This document shows positions 6,213-9,470 of a stretch of 9,470 nt of DNA, in pieces (the stretch's first letter is position 1; every line of letters starts with the position of its first letter). Source of the DNA: CAZJFH01 sp964545205. Lineage in GTDB: Bacteria; Pseudomonadota; Alphaproteobacteria; Rhodospirillales; Magnetospirillaceae. The stretch spans positions 1 through 9,470 of the forward strand of contig CAZJFH010000111.1 of assembly GCA_964545205.1 (NCBI GenBank). Direction: 5' to 3'. The position numbers and the translations under genes are program-made. The notes beneath the pieces are model-generated. The model saw only the letters and a list, made by a program, of their open reading frames with translations, had not been told where the DNA came from and did no database searches.

Positions 6213-7178
6213 ATGGGAATGGACCTGAAGCCGCTCTCCAATCTCATTCATGTCGTCGAACTGCAGAGCTTCTCCAAGGCCGCGGCGTTTCTTCGCATCG
6301 CGCAGCCGGCGTTGTCGCGGCAGGTCAAGGCGCTGGAGGAGGAACTCGGCGTCGCGCTGCTCGAGCGGCATGGCTGGGGCGTCACGGCGACGGCCGAAGG
6401 GCGGATCCTGGTCGAGCACGCCCGCAGGCTGCTGCGGGGCATGCAGGAGGCGCGCGAGGCGGTGCTGGCGCTGCAGGCCGAGCCGCAGGGCGAGGTGACG
6501 CTGGGCGTGCCGACCTCGGTCGGCGCCGCGCTGGTGCCCGACCTCGTGCAGCAGTTCCGTCGCGCCTGCCCCAAGGTGTCGCTGCGGCTGGTCGAGGGCT
6601 TCTCGGCCTCGGTGCACGAGTGGCTGCTGGCCGGGCGGCTGGACCTGGCCATCCTCTATGAAACGCGCGAGACGATCTCGATCGGCGCCGAGCCGTTGCT
6701 GTCGGAGGCGATGGTCGCGGTGGCGGCCGCCGGCCGGCTGCCGCGTGCCGAGATCACGCTGGCCGAACTCGGGGCCATGGCGCTGATCCTTCCCGGCCGG
6801 CCGCACCGGCTGCGGCTGCTGCTCGACCACGCGCTGGCCGACGCGCGCTGCGATTGCCGGCCCGTGATCGAGGTCGACGCGCTCAGCCTGATGAAGGAAC
6901 AGGCGCGCCGCGACGAGGGCGTGACGGTTCTTCCCTATTCGGCGGTTCAGCGCGAGGTCGAGGCCGGCGACCTGTCGGTCGCCGCGCTGGCGCCACCCGG
7001 CATCTCCCGCGTGCTGGTGGTCGGGCAGCGGCCCGACCGGCGCGGCACGCCGGCGATGGCGGCGCTGGATTCGCACCTGCGGCGACTGGTCGCCGAGCAG
7101 GCGGGGCGGATGCGCTGGATGCCGCTGGGCGCGGAGGCCAAGGCCGGTGCCCAGCGCGAGGCGGTGCCGGCGGCGTAG
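6213..7178 (+). CDS. LysR-type transcriptional regulator
   Basis: A 321-residue LysR-family regulator. The N-terminal winged helix-turn-helix is clear: S-F-S-K-A-A-A-F-L-R-I-A-Q-P-A-L-S-R-Q-V-K-A-L-E-E (19-43) and G-V-T-A-T-A-E-G (56-63). A linker helix (about 64-90) and a two-lobed inducer-binding domain starting at V-T-L-G-V-P-T-S (95-102) follow. The tail beyond about 300 is low-complexity Ala/Gly. It diverges from the dehydrogenase operon across 87 bases with a shared operator candidate, so it probably activates that operon in response to a pathway substrate or CoA intermediate and represses itself. The start may instead be the second ATG at 6219, giving M-D-L-K-P-L, the more usual LysR beginning; ACGG upstream is better spaced for that one. 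The regulator-operon link is inference from geometry. Confidence 0.9.
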   Translation: MGMDLKPLSNLIHVVELQSFSKAAAFLRIAQPALSRQVKALEEELGVALLERHGWGVTATAEGRILVEHARRLLRGMQEAREAVLALQAEPQGEVTLGVPTSVGAALVPDLVQQFRRACPKVSLRLVEGFSASVHEWLLAGRLDLAILYETRETISIGAEPLLSEAMVAVAAAGRLPRAEITLAELGAMALILPGRPHRLRLLLDHALADARCDCRPVIEVDALSLMKEQARRDEGVTVLPYSAVQREVEAGDLSVAALAPPGISRVLVVGQRPDRRGTPAMAALDSHLRRLVAEQAGRMRWMPLGAEAKAGAQREAVPAA

Positions 7179-7202
7179 CCCGCCGGCCGAGACGCGGCCC
7201 CG

Positions 7203-7237
7203 AAAAACGAAATGGCAAGACCGCCGGTCTTGCCATT
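7203..7237 (-). terminator. Intrinsic-terminator-like hairpin, T-tract on the minus-strand side
   Basis: A perfect 12-bp stem (7211-7222 with 7226-7237) with a GCC loop. On the minus strand it is followed by TCGTTTTTCGG (T5 at 7203-7207), the layout of an intrinsic terminator for leftward transcription. On the plus strand no T-run follows, although it could still slow or protect the 3' end of the lysR message. It may stop leftward transcription before it enters lysR antisense. Confidence 0.6.
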
Positions 7238-7291
7238 CGCATCCGTCTCGTCCCGATTTGGGCCCCGGACGGGGGTAACCTCCCTAAACTT

Positions 7292-7327
7292 GAGCCGCCT
7301 CTGTTCGTCGAGGCTCGCCCCTTTTTT
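7292..7327 (+). terminator. Candidate terminator for lysR
   Basis: GAGCC (7292-7296) can pair with GGCTC (7312-7316), or alternatively GCCTC (7297-7301) with GAGGC (7310-7314); then comes GCCCC and T6 (7322-7327). The stems are only five base pairs and the T-run starts five bases after the stem, so this is a weak candidate, but its place downstream of lysR is sensible. Confidence 0.4.
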
Positions 7328-7547
7328 GTGAGAGGGACTCTACGCAACTTCCTTCCCGGAGTCATCCACTTTTTGCCTGTTTCTTTCGCGCTATCCCGAG
7401 CAGCATATGCCGCGACGGCACAATGGGAATGCCGCTACCGCTATAGTCCTGTTCGGGGAGGGAGGGATGCGGGCGTGGGACGAGGTAATACCAGGGGATT
7501 CCCCGGAGGTGGTGGCCCGGCCGGGCGATCGGACGAGGAGAGCTGAC

Positions 7548-7952
7548 ATGCGAGCGATGTTGCTGAGTGCCTGCTGTGTTGTCGCGATGTGTCCGGCGGT
7601 GGTCGCCGCGCAGGAGCCGCTGGTGCGGATCGGGGCCGAGGACTGTCGCCGTCTGGTCCGCCACGTCCCCGACGCCGACGTCGCCTACCGGCCAGGCGTC
7701 GACGTCCGCGGCCGGCCGGTCGCCCCGGCCGATCTCGGCGGCGGCTGGCAGCTCAACCTGCCGGCCGAGATCGCGGTGCCGGTGACGATCGACCTGGCCC
7801 GGCGCTACGGGCTGGAGCCGCCGGTCGCCGCCGAGACGCCGCTCGGCGTGGTGACGGTGCGCGACGGCCAGGCGCTGTTCAACGGCCAGCCGATGAGCGA
7901 CTTCGACCAGAACCTGATCGCCGAGGCGTGCCGCGCGCAGGGTCTGCGATAG
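7548..7952 (+). CDS. Small secreted protein of unknown function
   Basis: A 134-residue protein I cannot assign to a named family. Residues 1-21 are a Sec-type signal peptide (short basic start, hydrophobic core, likely cleavage A-V-V-A-A before Q22). The mature part of about 113 residues has two cysteines (C33 in E-D-C-R-R-L-V and C128 near the end) that could form a disulfide in the periplasm. It also has a Y-R-P-G-V-D-V-R-G-R-P-V-A-P-A-D-L block (47-63) and an L-N-L-P-A-E-I-A-V-P-V-T-I-D-L strand region (69-83). The ATG is fixed by GAGGAG seven bases upstream and by the signal peptide; the same frame is open further left to 7407 but that part reads as non-coding. It lies 67 bases before proS on the same strand; proS appears to have its own promoter. 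Confidence 0.75.
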   Translation: MRAMLLSACCVVAMCPAVVAAQEPLVRIGAEDCRRLVRHVPDADVAYRPGVDVRGRPVAPADLGGGWQLNLPAEIAVPVTIDLARRYGLEPPVAAETPLGVVTVRDGQALFNGQPMSDFDQNLIAEACRAQGLR

Positions 7953-7958
7953 CGCCGA

Positions 7959-7987
7959 TTGCCATGCCCGGCGGCTTTGCATAAAGT
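7959..7987 (+). promoter_or_regulatory. Candidate proS promoter
   Basis: TTGCCA (7959-7964, five of six) and TAAAGT (7982-7987, four of six) are separated by exactly 17 bases, 32 bases before the proS ATG. It begins just seven bases after the preceding stop codon, so proS could be transcribed independently of the secreted-protein gene. Confidence 0.5.
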
Positions 7988-8019
7988 CCCCTCTTTCCGC
8001 GCGATCGGTCGAGGGCTCC

Positions 8020-9309
8020 ATGCGTCTGTCCGTCTATTTCCTGCCCACCCTGAAGGAAAACCCCGCCGAGGCGCAGATCGTCTCGCATCGGCTGATGCTG
8101 CGCGCCGGCATGGTGCGGCAGTCGGCGGCCGGCATCTATTCGTGGCTGCCGCTGGGCCATCGGGTGCTGCGCAAGATCGAGCAGATCGTGCGCGAGGAGC
8201 AGGACGCCGCCGGCGCCCAGGAGCTGTTGATGCCGACCATCCAGTCGGCCGAGCTGTGGCGGGAGTCCGGCCGCTACGACGCCTACGGCAAGGAGATGCT
8301 GCGCATCACCGACCGCCACGACCGCGAGATGCTGTTCGGCCCGACCAACGAGGAGCTGATCACCGACATCTTCCGCCGCGACGTCAAGAGCTACCGCGAC
8401 CTGCCGAAGATCCTCTATCACATCCAGTGGAAGTTCCGCGACGAGGTGCGGCCGCGCTTCGGCGTGATGCGCGGGCGCGAGTTCCTGATGAAGGACGCCT
8501 ATTCCTTCGACATCGACTTCGCGGGCGCCAAGCGCTCGTACGAGACCATGTACCGCGCCTACCTGAAGACCTTCGCCCGCATGGGCCTGACGGCGATTCC
8601 GGTGTCGGCGGAATCGGGGGCGATCGGCGGCAACCTCAGCCACGAGTTCCACATCCTGGCCGAGACCGGCGAGAGCCAGCTCTATTACGACGCCGAGTAC
8701 GAGGACGTGCTCAGGCGCGGCGAGGCCGACATCGACGTGCTGGGCAGGTACTACGCCGCCGCCGACGAGAAGCACGACCCCAACGGCGCCGACGTCCCGC
8801 CGCCAGAGCGCCTGCGCACCCGCCGCGGCATCGAGGTCGGCCACATCTTCTATTTCGGCACCAAGTACTCCAAGGCGATGAACGCCGCCGTCGCCGGCCC
8901 CGACGGCGAGCCGGTGCTGGTCGAGATGGGCTCTTACGGCATCGGCGTCTCGCGCCTGGTCGGCGGCATCATCGAGGCCAGCCATGACGACGCCGGCATC
9001 ATCTGGCCCGAGGCGGTGGCGCCGTTCAAGGTCGGCCTGGTCAACCTCAAGGCCGGCGACGCCAAGTGCGACGCCGCCTGCGAGGACCTGTACCGCACCC
9101 TGTCCGAGAGCGGCGTCGAGGTGCTCTACGACGACCGCGAGGAGCGCGCCGGCGTCAAGTTCGCCACCATGGACCTGATCGGGCTGCCCTGGCAGCTCGT
9201 GGTCGGGCCGAAGGGGCTGGCCAACGGCATCGTCGAGCTGAAGAGCCGCCGCGGCGGCGAGCGCCAGGAGCTGTCGATCGAGAGCGCCGTGGCGAAGCTG
9301 ACGGCGTGA
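8020..9309 (+). CDS. proS: Prolyl-tRNA synthetase (short form without editing insertion)
   Basis: A 429-residue class II aminoacyl-tRNA synthetase that charges tRNA-Pro with proline in the cytoplasm. The N-terminus (M-R-L-S-V-Y-F-L-P-T-L-K-E-N-P-A-E-A) is typical ProS. Class II motif 1 lies in R-Q-S-A-A-G-I-Y-S-W-L-P-L-G (33-46), T-N-E-E is at 109-112, and motif 2 is the F-R-D-E-V-R-P-R-F block (139-158) with R-G-R-E-F-L-M-K-D. Motif 3 is G-S-Y-G-I-G-V-S-R-L (304-313), and the anticodon-binding domain covers about 336-425. The roughly 180-residue editing insertion found between motifs 2 and 3 in E. coli-type enzymes is absent, as is normal for Alphaproteobacteria, where mischarged Ala-tRNA is cleared by a separate protein. 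The ATG has GAGGG four bases upstream. No sign of truncation. Confidence 0.97.
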   Translation: MRLSVYFLPTLKENPAEAQIVSHRLMLRAGMVRQSAAGIYSWLPLGHRVLRKIEQIVREEQDAAGAQELLMPTIQSAELWRESGRYDAYGKEMLRITDRHDREMLFGPTNEELITDIFRRDVKSYRDLPKILYHIQWKFRDEVRPRFGVMRGREFLMKDAYSFDIDFAGAKRSYETMYRAYLKTFARMGLTAIPVSAESGAIGGNLSHEFHILAETGESQLYYDAEYEDVLRRGEADIDVLGRYYAAADEKHDPNGADVPPPERLRTRRGIEVGHIFYFGTKYSKAMNAAVAGPDGEPVLVEMGSYGIGVSRLVGGIIEASHDDAGIIWPEAVAPFKVGLVNLKAGDAKCDAACEDLYRTLSESGVEVLYDDREERAGVKFATMDLIGLPWQLVVGPKGLANGIVELKSRRGGERQELSIESAVAKLTA

Positions 9310-9340
9310 GCGAAACTCCGGGATCGGACATTCGGCATCG

Positions 9341-9470
9341 TCCCTCTCCCGCTCGCGGGAGAGGGAGGGGCCCAGCCTGCAGGGCTGGGAGGGTGAGGGG
9401 AGCGGCATTCGTTTCGCATCCGGCCTTCGGCCGTAAGCCACCCTCACCCCGACCCTCTCCCGCAGGCGGG
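9341..9470. repeat. Palindromic intergenic repeat element, running off the window end
   Basis: Starting 32 bases after proS is a nest of palindromes. The first is a 12-bp stem (9341-9352 with 9355-9366, loop TC). The second is a 7-bp stem CCCAGCC/GGCTGGG (9371-9389). A 9-bp long-range pair GGGTGAGGG/CCCTCACCC (9391-9399 with 9441-9449) encloses CGGCC/GGCCG (9421-9433). CCCTCTCCCGC recurs at 9342-9352 and 9453-9463, and the second copy is entering another hairpin when the window ends. This architecture and the CCCTCTCCC/GGGTGAGGG vocabulary match widespread proteobacterial intergenic palindromic repeats. It may end the proS message by structure, though no T-run follows. Confidence 0.75.

Larger units (their letters stand above)
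7179..7547. other. Gene-free, partly AT-rich intergenic region
   Basis: 369 bases between lysR and the secreted-protein gene hold no frame that looks coding. GC falls to about 48 percent in 7321-7380 by hand count, far below the surrounding genes. Contents are two hairpins with adjacent T-tracts (listed separately), a small hairpin TGCCG/CGGCA at 7408-7420 and TATAGT at 7442-7447, a possible -10 without a clear -35. The strong minus-strand hairpin with T-tract but no minus-strand gene to its right leaves room for a small RNA. Confidence 0.6.

Noticed and set aside
7340..7375. CCGGGAAGGAAG on the minus strand, reminiscent of the SRP RNA loop
   Set aside because: The surrounding GGTCAGG and GCAGCC parts of the SRP signature and the closing helix are missing.
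7407..7547. Longer N-terminus for the secreted protein
   Set aside because: The ATG at 7548 has a strong Shine-Dalgarno and begins a clear signal peptide; the extension lacks both.
7548..7574. Lipobox-like L-S-A-C at residues 6-9 of the secreted protein
   Set aside because: Too close to the N-terminus for a lipoprotein signal; the hydrophobic core continues beyond it to a normal signal peptidase I site.
7879..9447. Minus-strand open frame of 522 codons opposite proS
   Set aside because: Shadow of proS, with low-complexity Val/Ala/His/Asp-rich translation and extending into the terminal repeat.
1..9470. CRISPR array, insertion sequence or tRNA/rRNA gene
   Set aside because: No regularly spaced repeats, transposase motifs, terminal inverted repeats or tRNA/rRNA signatures were seen on either strand.

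Overview
The window reads as a high-GC alphaproteobacterial chromosome, perhaps a Rhodospirillales or Hyphomicrobiales relative. Coding GC is visibly around 70 percent. The complete prolyl-tRNA synthetase is the short form without an inserted editing domain, which is typical of Alphaproteobacteria. The genus cannot be fixed from the sequence alone.

Layout. Nine genes run head to tail on the minus strand from 6125 down to 115. Transcription order is: acyl-CoA dehydrogenase, family III CoA-transferase, MaoC/mesaconyl-C4-CoA-hydratase-like protein, AzlC, AzlD, DUF4258 toxin-like protein, YgiT-type zinc-finger antitoxin, membrane-anchored alpha/beta hydrolase, and a second YgiT-type protein. Most junctions overlap by 1 to 8 bases or lie within about 80 bases. 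The first three genes form one tightly coupled unit. Diverging from it at 6213 is a LysR-type regulator. The 87-base gap holds two back-to-back promoter candidates that overlap one T-N11-A LysR box.

The regulator, dehydrogenase, CoA-transferase and hydratase make a plausible acid-activation and hydration pathway. By gene content it resembles the itaconate/mesaconate (C5-dicarboxylate) loci of other Proteobacteria, but no citramalyl-CoA lyase is in view, so the substrate is an inference. Further along, AzlCD is a branched-chain amino acid exporter pair. The DUF4258/YgiT pair is a probable type II toxin-antitoxin module in a stretch of lower GC (about 62 percent, counted by hand over 1561-1860). 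A diverged YgiT paralogue lies one gene away, beyond the hydrolase.

Right of lysR comes a 369-base gene-free, partly AT-rich gap (7179-7547). It has a perfect 12-bp hairpin whose T-tract lies on the minus-strand side and a second hairpin plus T6 on the plus strand. Next are a small secreted protein of unknown function, proS with its own promoter candidate, and a palindromic intergenic repeat that runs off the window end.
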